Source: Marinimicrobium hydrolyticum
GTDB lineage: Bacteria > Pseudomonadota > Gammaproteobacteria > Pseudomonadales > Cellvibrionaceae
Length of the DNA: 64,000 nucleotides
Assembly: GCF_030848505.1 (NCBI RefSeq)
Contig: NZ_JAVDDU010000009.1
Span: 1-64,000, forward strand
Reading direction: 5' to 3'
The notes beneath the pieces were generated by a model. The model did not search any database. It was not told the DNA's origin and saw only the letters and a program-made list of their open reading frames with translations. Of the stretch, positions 47,249 through 56,300 are shown piece after piece. The stretch's first letter is position 1; each line of letters opens with the position of its first letter. The translations under genes and the position numbers were made by a program.

Positions 47249-47313
47249 GGCGTTATCTCGGGTGGAGGCCTCTATGATGTTGGCCCCGGTTTTCGCGCAG
47301 AAAAACGAGTTTA

Positions 47314-47937
47314 TCAGACCTGGCTGATGCTTCTCAGTGCCAACCTGATCAATTCTTGGCTGCTAGCACCGGGGCCCTGACGTGCCGCGCTGGAAACCAT
47401 GCGCGCCGCTTCGGTGGGTTTGTAGCCCAGGGCAATTAAGGCGCTTTCCGCTTCTTCCTGAGCACCGCCTGTTACGGCGGGAATGGGTGACGCAGGAGTT
47501 TCCTCTGGACCCAGGTCCTGCCTGGGCAGCTCCCACGCCTTGAGGCGGTCGCGCAGTTCGATCACCAGCCGCTCGGCGGTTTTCTTGCCGACACCAGGTA
47601 CTTTGACCAGCGCTGACACTTTGTCTTCGCGCACGCAGCGGGCGATATCATCAGCCTCCATCCCAGACAGAATGGCCACGGCCATTTTCGGCCCCACGCC
47701 ACTGACTTTGATCAGGGTCCTAAATAGCGTTCGATCGCGCTGGTCGGCAAAGCCAAACAGTTGTTGGGCCGTTTCGCTAACGCTCAGGTGGGTGTAAAGA
47801 AGCACTTCCGCGCCCAGCTCCGGCAGCCGATAGAAGGTGGTCATGGGCGCCTGAACTTCGTAGCCAACGCCTTGAACGTCTATTAATAAATGAGGGGGCT
47901 GTTTTTCGACTAATACGCCCCGCAGTCGTCCGATCAT
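47314..47937 (-). CDS. ruvA: Holliday junction branch migration protein RuvA
   Basis: 207 aa. N-terminal OB fold ([20 protein letters not shown]), the central double helix-hairpin-helix ([32 protein letters not shown]), a flexible linker, and a C-terminal RuvB-binding domain ([20 protein letters not shown]). Tetramers hold the four-way junction. Confidence 0.97.
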   Translation of the reverse strand: MIGRLRGVLVEKQPPHLLIDVQGVGYEVQAPMTTFYRLPELGAEVLLYTHLSVSETAQQLFGFADQRDRTLFRTLIKVSGVGPKMAVAILSGMEADDIARCVREDKVSALVKVPGVGKKTAERLVIELRDRLKAWELPRQDLGPEETPASPIPAVTGGAQEEAESALIALGYKPTEAARMVSSAARQGPGASSQELIRLALRSISQV

Positions 47938-47957
47938 AAGCTGTTCATCCTAAATGT

Positions 47958-48476
47958 TTAGACTACCCTGCCCCGGCGAAAACTGCGCGCGCCAGCCATT
48001 TTCACCAGTTGTGCTTGGGTGTTGGCATGGCACAGTGCCACGGCAAGCGCATCGGCGGCGTCTTCTTGGGGGGTGGCAGGCAGGCGCAGCAGGACTTTGA
48101 CCATATGCTGCACTTGTATTTTGTCGGCGCCACCCTGGCCCACGACCGACTGTTTGACTTTGCGCGCTTCGTATTCAAATACCGGCAAACCGGCCACTAC
48201 GGCGGCGGTTATCGCTGCTCCCCGCGCCTGCCCCAGTTTAAGGGCTGAGCTGGCGTTTTTGGCCATAAAAACCTGTTCGATGGCCAGTTGGTCCGGGGCG
48301 TATTGACCGGCCAATTGGGTAATGGAGTCAAAAATGACTTTGAGGCGTTCCGGCAGGGAAACTTCGGGCACCCGAATCACCCCGCTGGTGACGTAGACGG
48401 CCCGACTACCTGATATATCAATGAGGCCAAAGCCGGTTTTGCGGGAGCCCGGGTCGATGCCGAGAATTAGGGCCAT
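47958..48476 (-). CDS. ruvC: Crossover junction endodeoxyribonuclease RuvC
   Basis: 172 aa from the ATG at 48476. RNase H-like resolvase: first catalytic Asp in [13 protein letters not shown], the Glu in [11 protein letters not shown], and the C-terminal acidic pair in [14 protein letters not shown]. Cuts Holliday junctions brought by RuvAB. Twenty bases before ruvA. Confidence 0.97.
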   Translation of the reverse strand: MALILGIDPGSRKTGFGLIDISGSRAVYVTSGVIRVPEVSLPERLKVIFDSITQLAGQYAPDQLAIEQVFMAKNASSALKLGQARGAAITAAVVAGLPVFEYEARKVKQSVVGQGGADKIQVQHMVKVLLRLPATPQEDAADALAVALCHANTQAQLVKMAGARSFRRGRVV

Positions 48477-48571
48477 ACTGTGACTCGTCAATGGGGTGGA
48501 CGCATGACCAGTAGTGTTACATGCCAGCCCAGTAGCCGCAAGCAGCGACTACCGAGCGGGAGAGAGCAGTG

Positions 48572-49315
48572 TTATTCCATTTGCGCCAGAACGTCGTCGG
48601 GAATGTCGCCATTGGTGTAGACGTTTTGCACGTCGTCCAGGTCTTCCAGCATGTCCACCAGAGCGAGCAGTTTCTCGGCGCCTTCTTTATCCACTTCGAT
48701 GGTGGTGGAAGGCAGCATGACGATGCCACTGTTGGTGGGTTCAAAGCCGGCTTCGATGAGCGCTTCTTTGACGGCGAAGTAGTCTTCAAACTGGGTCATG
48801 ACGTCTTTGGTGCCGTCGCTGTTGGTGACCACGTCTTCGGCGCCCGCTTCCAGGGCGGCTTCCATCAGGGCGTCTTCGCTCACCTCGGCGTCGTACGTCA
48901 GTTGGCCGGTGCGAGTGAACAGGTAGGCGACGGAGCCGTCGGTGCCGAGGTTGCCACCGCGCTTGCTGAAGGCGTGGCGCACTTCGGCAACAGTGCGGTT
49001 TTTGTTGTCGGTCATGCACTCGACGAGTACGGCGATGCCGTTGGCGCCGTAACCTTCGTAGGTGACTTCTTCGTAACTATCACCTTCGGCATTGCCGGCG
49101 CCACGAGCGACGGCTTTGTCGATGGTGTCTTTTTTCATGTTGACGCCCAGGGCTTTGTCGATGGCAGCTCTGAGGCGGGGGTTGTCTTCGGGGTAAGGAC
49201 CGCCTTTGGCGGCGACGGTCAGCTCGCGGATAATTTTGGTGAAGACTTTACCGCGCTTGGCGTCTTGTGCGGCTTTGCGGTGTTTGATGTTTGCCCATTT
49301 GCTGTGGCCAGCCAT
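48572..49315 (-). CDS. yebC: YebC/PmpR family translation/transcription factor
   Basis: 247 aa from the ATG at 49315 (GGAG seven bases upstream). The start [20 protein letters not shown] is the family hallmark, and [20 protein letters not shown] is also conserved. YebC-type proteins bind DNA as regulators in some bacteria; recent work links the family to relief of ribosome stalling at proline runs. Lies between aspS and ruvC as in pseudomonads. Confidence 0.95.
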   Translation of the reverse strand: MAGHSKWANIKHRKAAQDAKRGKVFTKIIRELTVAAKGGPYPEDNPRLRAAIDKALGVNMKKDTIDKAVARGAGNAEGDSYEEVTYEGYGANGIAVLVECMTDNKNRTVAEVRHAFSKRGGNLGTDGSVAYLFTRTGQLTYDAEVSEDALMEAALEAGAEDVVTNSDGTKDVMTQFEDYFAVKEALIEAGFEPTNSGIVMLPSTTIEVDKEGAEKLLALVDMLEDLDDVQNVYTNGDIPDDVLAQME

Positions 49316-49666
49316 GAGGTTTCTCCAGTTACTGTCGTTATGTCTGGTAGTTCCGGTAAAGCGGTGGTTTCGGCGCCGGTCCGCTTTGGGTGGGACCGAA
49401 TCGAGGAGTCCCGCCGGCGACGGTCTTGGAAGGCCAAATCCCAAATCGGGCCTACCTTTCGAGCAAAACCGCGAACAGCGCTTCAGTTACATCAAGTCTC
49501 GGAGCTCATAGGCTGCCGTATAGCACCGAGCCGTGCGGGCGGCCCCCTTTGCGGGACCGTCGGAGGCAGGGATGCCGACGCCGAGCTTGCAAGGATGCAT
49601 TCACAGCGTGTCCCGCAAAGGGGGCCGCCCGCTCGGCGCCCACAATTAAACCCCGAAACTTGAGTA
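49316..49666. other. 351-bp gap between aspS and yebC
   Basis: Holds the yebC leader (GGAG at about 49323-49326) and, near the aspS end, the second copy of the palindromic element (49535-49632). A plus-strand frame runs through it but is only an extension of the antisense of yebC. No other feature seen. Confidence 0.5.
49535..49632. repeat. Palindromic three-way-junction element, copy 2
   Basis: Left arm 49535-49557 and right arm 49610-49632 are perfectly complementary over 23 bases (G+C-rich, with a CCCCC TTT block), and four more pairs form outside a single mismatch. The 52-base centre (49558-49609) has the inner stem CGTCGG/CCGACG around a loop AGGCAGGGATG, and TGCA-AGGA-TGCA as a second hairpin. 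It matches the centre of the copy at 39188-39290 at 42 of 52 aligned positions. It lies just past the aspS stop, so it may also act at the 3' end of that transcript. Confidence 0.85.
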
Positions 49667-51451
49667 TTACGATTCGCTAGCGGGCTTTTCCTTTTTACGC
49701 AGACGAATATTCAACTCTTTCAATTGCTGCTCATCCACGCCACCCGGCGCGTCGGTCATAACACAAGCCGCGCTCTGGGTTTTCGGGAACGCAATCACGT
49801 CGCGGATTGAGCTGGCGCCGACCATAAGCATAATCAGGCGATCGAGGCCGAAGGCCAAGCCGCCGTGGGGCGGTGCGCCGTATTTGAGGGCGTCCAGCAG
49901 GAAGCCGAATTTTTCCCGCTGCTCGTCTTCCTCAATACCCAACACGCGGAATACCGCTTGTTGCATAGCCTGGTTGTGGATACGGATGGAACCGCCGCCC
50001 AATTCGGTGCCGTTGAGCACCATGTCGTAGGCGCGGGACAGAGCCTGCCCGGGGTCGGCTTCCAGTTCTTCCACGGTGCAAGAAGGCGCGGTGAATGGGT
50101 GGTGCAGGGAATTCCACTCGCCGTCGGAATCCTCTTCGAACATGGGGAAGTCCACGACCCAGAGGGGTGCCCACTCTTGGGTGTACAGGTCCAGGTCCGC
50201 GCCCAGTTTGCAGCGCAGGGCGCCCAGGGCTTCGGTGACGACTTTGGCTTTGTCGGCGCCGAAGAAGATCAGGTCGCCGTTTTCCGCTTGCAGGCGTTCC
50301 AGCAAGGCGGCGCGTACGTCGTTGGGCAGGAATTTCACGATGGGCGATTGCAGCCCCTCTTCCAAGTCGGACTTGTCGTTGACCTTGATGTAAGCCAGAC
50401 CCTTGGCGCCGTAGATGCCGACGAATTTGGTGTAGTCGTCGATCTGCTTGCGAGTCAGCTTGTCGTTGCCGCCGGGCACTTTCAGTGCGGTGACGCGGCC
50501 TTTGGGGTCTTTAGCGGGGCCGGAGAAGACTTTGAAGTCCACTTCGGTCATCAGGTCTTTGACGTCCACCAGGGTCAGGGGAATGCGCAGGTCAGGCTTG
50601 TCGGAGCCGTACTGGGCAATGGCGTCGGCGTAGGTCATGCGCGGGAATTCACCCAGGTTGACGTCCTTCGCTTGTTTGAACACTTGGCGAATCATGTCTT
50701 CGGTCACGCCCATGATCTGTTCCTCGCTCATAAACGAGGCTTCGATGTCGATCTGGGTAAACTCGGGCTGACGATCCGCACGCAAATCTTCGTCACGGAA
50801 GCATTTGGCGATTTGATAATAGCGATCAAAGCCAGACACCATCAGCAACTGTTTGAACAGCTGGGGCGACTGGGGCAAGGCGAAGAATTTGTTCTCGTGG
50901 GTACGTGAGGGCACCAGGTAGTCCCGTGCACCCTCTGGAGTAGCGCGGGTCAAAATGGGGGTTTCAATATCCAGGAAGCCCTGACCATCCAAATAGTTGC
51001 GCACGGCGCTGGTCACTTTGGAGCGAAAACGCAGGCCGGCTTGCATGTCGTGGCGGCGCAGGTCCAGATAGCGGTACTTCAGACGCACGTCTTCGCCCAC
51101 GGAGGCGTGAGAATCCAGGGGGAAGGGGGTGGTTTCCGCTTCGTTGAGGATCAGCAGCGCGGTGCCGTAGACTTCCACTTCACCGGTGGCCATATTGGGG
51201 TTAACGGTGGCGGCATCCCGAGCCCGCACCTTGCCGGTGACTTGCAGCACGTATTCGCCCCGCACCCGATCGGCCAGATGAAAGTGATCGCCCGCATCCG
51301 GGTCAAATACCACCTGAACAATGCCCTCGCGATCGCGCAGGTCGATGAAAATCACACCGCCGTGGTCACGGCGACGGTCAACCCAGCCGCAAAGAGTTAC
51401 TTCCTGATCAATGTGCTCGGCTCTCAGCGTGCCGCAATAGTCACTGCGCAT
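49667..51451 (-). CDS. aspS: Aspartate-tRNA ligase
   Basis: 594 aa class II synthetase of the bacterial type. N-terminal OB-fold anticodon-binding domain (about 1-110, [20 protein letters not shown]), catalytic core with motif 2 [19 protein letters not shown] and motif 3 [15 protein letters not shown], and the bacterial GAD insertion (about 290-420). Whether it is discriminating or also charges tRNA-Asn depends on gatCAB elsewhere. Confidence 0.97.
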   Translation of the reverse strand: MRSDYCGTLRAEHIDQEVTLCGWVDRRRDHGGVIFIDLRDREGIVQVVFDPDAGDHFHLADRVRGEYVLQVTGKVRARDAATVNPNMATGEVEVYGTALLILNEAETTPFPLDSHASVGEDVRLKYRYLDLRRHDMQAGLRFRSKVTSAVRNYLDGQGFLDIETPILTRATPEGARDYLVPSRTHENKFFALPQSPQLFKQLLMVSGFDRYYQIAKCFRDEDLRADRQPEFTQIDIEASFMSEEQIMGVTEDMIRQVFKQAKDVNLGEFPRMTYADAIAQYGSDKPDLRIPLTLVDVKDLMTEVDFKVFSGPAKDPKGRVTALKVPGGNDKLTRKQIDDYTKFVGIYGAKGLAYIKVNDKSDLEEGLQSPIVKFLPNDVRAALLERLQAENGDLIFFGADKAKVVTEALGALRCKLGADLDLYTQEWAPLWVVDFPMFEEDSDGEWNSLHHPFTAPSCTVEELEADPGQALSRAYDMVLNGTELGGGSIRIHNQAMQQAVFRVLGIEEDEQREKFGFLLDALKYGAPPHGGLAFGLDRLIMLMVGASSIRDVIAFPKTQSAACVMTDAPGGVDEQQLKELNIRLRKKEKPASES

Positions 51452-51492
51452 AATGCGTTTCCCGTTAGTATTTCGTGGTCTCGGCGGCCCAA

Positions 51493-51774
51493 TCAGGCCG
51501 CCGTACTGCCTTTGCTGGCGGGTTGGCTATCCGATTTTTTGCTTTCGGACTTTTTACTGTCTCCACCATCGCCCGCCAGGTTCTTACGATTGGAGGATTT
51601 GAAGTCGGTCTCGTACCAACCACTGCCCTTGAGCCGGAAACCGGCGGCGGAGATTTTCTTAATCAGCGCTGGCTGGGCACAGGCGGGACAATCCACCAAT
51701 GGCGCCTCACTCAGCTTCTGCAATGCTTCGAACTCGTGTTGACAGGACTCACATTGATATTCGTATATCGGCAT
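51493..51774 (-). CDS. FmdB-family zinc ribbon protein
   Basis: 93 aa from the ATG at 51774; the frame remains open upstream, but the family always begins [11 protein letters not shown]. Zinc-binding Cys pairs are CESC and CPAC. The C-terminus is a low-complexity Lys/Ser tail ([17 protein letters not shown]). Putative regulator, found next to aspS in many gammaproteobacteria; function unproven. Confidence 0.92.
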   Translation of the reverse strand: MPIYEYQCESCQHEFEALQKLSEAPLVDCPACAQPALIKKISAAGFRLKGSGWYETDFKSSNRKNLAGDGGDSKKSESKKSDSQPASKGSTAA

Positions 51775-52018
51775 CTCGTTGTACCTTGAAAGTAAGTAGT
51801 ACCTTGGTAATAAACGGAGGAAAACCTGCCGGCTAAGACAACTCTGGAGAGAGCCGCCGTCAGACCCCGAGGCTGGCGCATGACCCAAGGGCCGAAAAAC
51901 GCGCGATTATACCCCATGAGGCCGCCAGCGAGAACCGGACAGAGCGACTTCCCTGCGTGCGAGACGCGAGGAGTCAGCTTTGGCTATTTAATGGCAAATG
52001 ACGAAATTTAAAGGGGGA

Positions 52019-52330
52019 CTAAACGTCAACACCCACAGTATTACCCTCGTAGACCAGCGGCAGGGACTGTAAGGGCCCAACGCATTCGGCGGCGGGCCCC
52101 AGCGCCCGGCCGGTAAGGAGGTCAAACTCAATGCCGTGCACCGGGCAGCGCAAAATACCGGCGCGCACGCTCGCCTTATGCAAAGGGGCATCCATATGGG
52201 GGCACCGGTTGGCGAGCAGGTAAACCTTGCCCTCCTCCTGCACCAGAAGCAGATCCCGGCCGCCCAGGCGGATGCGGTTCAGGTATCCGTCGTACAACTG
52301 GTGCAACTTCTCTAAAGCCTGATAAGCCAT
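52019..52330 (-). CDS. Rieske-type [2Fe-2S] ferredoxin
   Basis: 103 aa soluble protein. Cluster ligands are in the two Rieske boxes CPHMDAPLH (C-x-H) and CPVHGIEFDL (C-x2-H). The ATG at 52330 has GGGGGA eight bases upstream; ATG 52345 is also in frame. Such small Rieske proteins usually feed electrons to an oxygenase, but no oxygenase gene is nearby. Confidence 0.88.
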   Translation of the reverse strand: MAYQALEKLHQLYDGYLNRIRLGGRDLLLVQEEGKVYLLANRCPHMDAPLHKASVRAGILRCPVHGIEFDLLTGRALGPAAECVGPLQSLPLVYEGNTVGVDV

Positions 52331-52440
52331 AGCGGTGTCCCCCATAAAACCCAAAAATAACAGATTTTTACCTTCGCCGGGTCACAGACGCGCCAGGAAA
52401 CTATAAACTAGCGCCGACGCTTTCCTGCTCCCGGAGTCCC

Positions 52441-53793
52441 ATGAACGACAGTCAGGCTTATCTCGTACGCCTTAAGAACTTGTCCACGCAGTTGGTGGCG
52501 CTGCAGAAGCCCATCCGTATCCTGGATGCCATTAAGTGGCCGAGCTCCCTGGAAGCCAGCTTTCGCGCCAGCGGTGGCCGAGAATTGCCGGCCGTGGATG
52601 CCGAATTTTACCAACGTCAGAAGTTGGGTTTCGACCCCGACCGGGTGTACACCGACCTCAAGGACTTGAAAAGCGATGTACGCCGACAGCTGGGCCGAGG
52701 CGACGCCCTAGGCCGCATTCTGACCGCTACTATTGAGCAATACCAGGTGGTGATCGAACTGCTGCGCCACCGGGGTCAACCCGAGTTTGGGGATTTTAGC
52801 CGAGAACTGTACGGCTCCGCTCACGACAAGATCCGTGGCGACCGCAAGACTCTGCGCCAGTTAGGCGAGCGCTTGTGTGAGGTGTTTTCTCTGCCCGCCG
52901 TAACGCACTTAAACCGCCCCTATCAAAGCGACATCAATGGTGAGCAGGCGGTGGCCATTTTGCGCCAACGCATGGACCGCTACTTTACCCCTGGCGAGGT
53001 CCGGGTGGAGCTGAGCGATGACATTGTGTCCGACGCCTCCGCCGGTGGCGATTGCATTAAGGTCAACCGACGCGCGCATTTTTCCGAGCTAGACTTACAG
53101 GTTCTGGAAGTCCACGAAGGCTGGGTCCATATTGGTACAACGTTGAATGGGCGTCAGCAGCCCTGGGCGACTTGGCTGAGTGTCGGTTCACCTCGCATTA
53201 CCGCGATTCAAGAAGGTATGGCGGTATTAATGGAAACCCTGACTTTCAGCTCCTTTCCGCAACGGGCTCGGCGCGTCAGTGACCGGGTGGTGGCGGTGGA
53301 CCTGGCTGAACAGGGTGCGGATTTTTGTGAGGTTTACCGGCATTTTATTGAGCGCGGCGTCAGCGAGCACGACAGTTACCGGGTAACTCAGCGGGTGTTT
53401 CGCGGCGGCATGGTCGAAGGCCGCGCCGGCGGGTCGGTATTTACCAAAGACATTTCGTACATTAAAGGCTTTGTGGAAAATGTGAATTTTATTCGCAGCG
53501 CCATTCAGTCCGGCGTGCCGGAAATCATTCCCATGCTTTTTGTGGGGAAAGTAACGCTGGATGATTTGCCGCTACTCTATGAGCGCTATTTGGAAGGTGT
53601 AATCGCTGGCCCCCGCTACCTGCCGCCCATGTTTAAAGATCTCAATGGCCTTTATGTCTGGTTCGGCTTTTCCAGCGGCATGTCACTGATGAACATAAGT
53701 CGGATACAGCAGCACTTTAGTAAACTATTCCAGCAACTACCGGCCACCGAACCGCTGTACTCCAACAACAAGACCGATATAGAACTGAATTAA
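52441..53793 (+). CDS. DUF1704 / QEGLA-motif metallopeptidase-like protein
   Basis: 450 aa. Matches the family named flavohemoglobin expression-modulating QEGLA motif protein. The motif VHEGWVH gives HExxxH (His225, Glu226, His230), and IQEGMAV provides Glu258; this is the same zinc-site arrangement as eukaryotic MATCAP tubulin tyrosine carboxypeptidases, which belong to this domain family. The bacterial substrate is unknown. The ATG at 52441 closely follows CCCGGAGTCCC. Five bases separate it from the next small gene, so the two are probably cotranscribed. Confidence 0.8.
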   Translation: MNDSQAYLVRLKNLSTQLVALQKPIRILDAIKWPSSLEASFRASGGRELPAVDAEFYQRQKLGFDPDRVYTDLKDLKSDVRRQLGRGDALGRILTATIEQYQVVIELLRHRGQPEFGDFSRELYGSAHDKIRGDRKTLRQLGERLCEVFSLPAVTHLNRPYQSDINGEQAVAILRQRMDRYFTPGEVRVELSDDIVSDASAGGDCIKVNRRAHFSELDLQVLEVHEGWVHIGTTLNGRQQPWATWLSVGSPRITAIQEGMAVLMETLTFSSFPQRARRVSDRVVAVDLAEQGADFCEVYRHFIERGVSEHDSYRVTQRVFRGGMVEGRAGGSVFTKDISYIKGFVENVNFIRSAIQSGVPEIIPMLFVGKVTLDDLPLLYERYLEGVIAGPRYLPPMFKDLNGLYVWFGFSSGMSLMNISRIQQHFSKLFQQLPATEPLYSNNKTDIELN

Positions 53794-53798
53794 CCAAC

Positions 53799-54164
53799 AT
53801 GATGCATTACAAAATTATCCTAAGCGGTAAAGATATCTTCGTAGAGAACTACGGCAGCGCCGACCCCATCACCGGTTTCGTTGCCTGTCGCATCATTAAA
53901 GCGGAAACCGAACGCCTGGCCATAGCCATCGCTAAGCGCGACATTCTGGTGAATTGGAATCAAAGTTTTAACGCCGACCGAAAAGTTGGCTTGCCCAACC
54001 TTAAAGTGGAAAGGGTTACGCAGGTGAATGGATTTCTTGCGCGCGAACCCAAGAACGATTATTTCTTTTATACCGACAGTCAAACCCGGGATGAGCATCT
54101 GGAGAACTTGATCAACCCGCGCCGGTGGTTTAAGCGCAAGCCCAAGCAATCGCCGCCCGCTTAA
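53799..54164 (+). CDS. Small protein of unknown function
   Basis: 121 aa, no signal peptide, basic C-terminus ([14 protein letters not shown]). It begins [18 protein letters not shown] and contains [20 protein letters not shown], a pattern of two strands and a helix. Family not recognised. Starts five bases after the DUF1704 gene and overlaps the opposing ung gene by four bases at the 3' end. Confidence 0.65.
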   Translation: MMHYKIILSGKDIFVENYGSADPITGFVACRIIKAETERLAIAIAKRDILVNWNQSFNADRKVGLPNLKVERVTQVNGFLAREPKNDYFFYTDSQTRDEHLENLINPRRWFKRKPKQSPPA

Positions 54165-54862
54165 CCGGGGATATCAGGCAGGCACCAATTGATCGGCTCC
54201 TGCCCTCTTTGACGCAAATATTCATTCGCTTTGGAAAAGTGCCCGCAGCCCAGAAACCCCCGGTACGCAGACAGCGGCGATGGGTGCGAAGACTTAAGAA
54301 TTAAATGCCGCGCCGGGTCCAGCAAAGCGGCTTTTTTCTGGGCGTAGCTGCCCCATAACATAAACACTACGCCTTCCCGCTCCTGACTCAGCGTTTGAAT
54401 CGCCCGGTCCGTAAAAGTCTCCCAGCCCTGCTTCTGGTGAGACCCAGCCCGACCGTGTTCCACCGTTAAGGTGGCGTTCAACAGCAAGACGCCCTGCTCC
54501 GCCCAGGATTGTAAATAACCGTGCCGGGGAATCTCACAGCCGAGATCCCGCTTTAGCTCTTTGTATATATTTTGCAAAGACGGCGGCACCTGCACGCCGG
54601 GTTGAACGGAAAAACACAACCCGTGAGCCTGACCGGGACCGTGGTACGGGTCCTGGCCCAGGATCACCACTTTCACTTGGTCCAGCGGTGCACTGTTAAA
54701 GGCATTAAAGATATTTTTGGAGGCGGGATAGATCACTTTGCCAGCTTGTTTTTCATTCAACAAGAAGGCTTTAAGCTCGCGCATGTATGGCTGGTTGAAT
54801 TCCGGCTCCAGCTGGGCCAGCCAGCTGGCGTGGAGGTCAATTTTGCTGGCTTTTAAATTCAT
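54161..54862 (-). CDS. ung: Uracil-DNA glycosylase (family 1)
   Basis: 233 aa from the ATG at 54862; the frame is open to 54979, but the family starts near here. Removes uracil from DNA. Motif [21 protein letters not shown] has the catalytic Asp, and motif [17 protein letters not shown] the catalytic His and intercalating Leu context. The ribosome binding site is weak. Confidence 0.95.
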   Translation of the reverse strand: MNLKASKIDLHASWLAQLEPEFNQPYMRELKAFLLNEKQAGKVIYPASKNIFNAFNSAPLDQVKVVILGQDPYHGPGQAHGLCFSVQPGVQVPPSLQNIYKELKRDLGCEIPRHGYLQSWAEQGVLLLNATLTVEHGRAGSHQKQGWETFTDRAIQTLSQEREGVVFMLWGSYAQKKAALLDPARHLILKSSHPSPLSAYRGFLGCGHFSKANEYLRQRGQEPINWCLPDIPG

Positions 54863-55019
54863 AATCGGTTCAAACCAAAGCGAAATTAGCACAACAGCCG
54901 CTGTCACCTGTGCTACTCGCCGCACAGAAATACATTCTCGTGGCCGGAATCGACGGCTCCGCATGGCAATCATAGACAAAGCACCCTCCCTGACGCAATT
55001 TTAGGCTATACAATCCAAA

Positions 55020-55033
55020 TGTAACCGGTTACA
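55020..55033. promoter_or_regulatory. Perfect palindromic operator, LacI-family-like
   Basis: TGTAACCGGTTACA is a perfect 14-base palindrome with a central CG, the form of LacI/GalR-family operators. It lies 34 bases before the start codon of the solute-binding protein gene, within the expected promoter zone, so repression is likely. No LacI-type regulator gene is in the window. Confidence 0.6.
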
Positions 55034-55067
55034 GTTTGCGTGTAATAATAACAACAGGTGGCTACAA

Positions 55068-56291
55068 ATGGCGCTCTCTTCTCCCCTTCGAATCCTGGTT
55101 CTGGTGGTATCCCTGACTTTAACAGGCGCGGTGAATGCCCAGATTGGCGGCTCTATCACCGTCTACGTCAATCGAGCGGACCTGCAGGAAAACGGCAGCT
55201 TTCGCCGCTGGGCGAGGGAGTTTGAAGCGCTCCACCCTGGAGCAAAGGTCACCGTAGTCGCCGTTCCCAACTACGAAGTGGCCATGGTTTCGCGCTTCGA
55301 AGCCCGGGATTATGGGGATGTCATGATGGTCCCGCGGGATATGCCGCGTGCCACCTACCCTAACTTCTTTCTCCCCCTGAATGACCTCGGCCTGGCCGAC
55401 GATCTCTATTTTGCAGACACATGGTCTCACGGCGAACACCATTACGCTTATAGCCAGGGGGTGAGTCCCGAAGGATTGGTGTACAACAAGGCCGTGTTTA
55501 AGACGTTGGGCCTGGAGCCACCGCAAACACTCGATGAGCTACTGAGTGCAGCGGAAACGATAAAGGCCTCGGGTCGAATTCCACTGGCGCTCAATGTCGG
55601 CGCTGGCTGGCCACTGCAACAGTGGGATAAGGCAGTCATGATCTTCGCTGACGATGGCCGTTATTACGACAGCATGACCACAGACCTGGCGCCCTTTGCC
55701 AGAGGCAAGCCCTACCGACAATCCCTTGCGGTGGCGAAGCACTTGTTCGAGCAGGGTTACAGCGAGCCAGATTTTATTCTCGATTCCTGGGAACAGTCCA
55801 AACAGGCGTTCGCACAAGGGCGCATCGCCATGTACTTCCTGGGCAGCTGGGTCATCCCTCAACTGGTAAGCGAGGGCATTCCCTCAGCCGACATAGGATT
55901 TATTCCTTTCCCCTTGACCAATTCGAACGAGGCGGTAGGCATTCTAAATTACGACTGGGGAATTGCCGTTGCGAGAAATTCCCGCAACCCGGCGACCGCA
56001 AAGGCTTGGGTACGCTTTCTGTTAACCCGTTCGGATTTTGCTGATGTTGCCGGATTTATGTCCACCGTCAAAACGCGCACCTCTTCCACCCCCCAACTGA
56101 CCGAATACATGAGCACTCAGCCGCGTATGATTCAGGCGCAGCCCCAAAGCACGGAGTTTATTCGGCTCGCCAACAAGGCAGGGTTGGACTTTATGTCCGG
56201 CAGCTACATTCGGGACATCCTGATCAGTCCGGATTTTGAAGGCAGTATGGACTACTGGAATCGCCGCTGGCGGCAGGCACAAGAAAAATAA
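55068..56291 (+). CDS. Periplasmic solute-binding protein (family 1, sugar type)
   Basis: 407 aa. Signal peptide residues 1-24 (MALSSPLRILVLVVSLTLTG then AVNA). SBP family 1 features: ITVYVNRADLQENGSFRRW, FEALHPGAKVTVVAVPN, YSQGVSPEGLVYNKAVFKTL, SWEQSKQAFAQGRIAMYFLG. No ABC permease or ATPase is nearby; instead a chemoreceptor gene begins nine bases later. It is therefore likely to present its ligand, probably a carbohydrate, to that receptor. A palindromic operator lies upstream. Confidence 0.85.
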   Translation: MALSSPLRILVLVVSLTLTGAVNAQIGGSITVYVNRADLQENGSFRRWAREFEALHPGAKVTVVAVPNYEVAMVSRFEARDYGDVMMVPRDMPRATYPNFFLPLNDLGLADDLYFADTWSHGEHHYAYSQGVSPEGLVYNKAVFKTLGLEPPQTLDELLSAAETIKASGRIPLALNVGAGWPLQQWDKAVMIFADDGRYYDSMTTDLAPFARGKPYRQSLAVAKHLFEQGYSEPDFILDSWEQSKQAFAQGRIAMYFLGSWVIPQLVSEGIPSADIGFIPFPLTNSNEAVGILNYDWGIAVARNSRNPATAKAWVRFLLTRSDFADVAGFMSTVKTRTSSTPQLTEYMSTQPRMIQAQPQSTEFIRLANKAGLDFMSGSYIRDILISPDFEGSMDYWNRRWRQAQEK

Positions 56292-56300
56292 GGAGCTACC

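Noticed and set aside
48569-49663. Long plus-strand open frame (364 codons) across the yebC region
   Set aside because: It is the exact antisense of yebC plus the palindromic element; yebC on the minus strand has strong family motifs and a ribosome binding site.
49865-50908. Plus-strand open frame of 347 codons
   Set aside because: Antisense shadow of aspS, with composition typical of an out-of-frame GC-rich gene.
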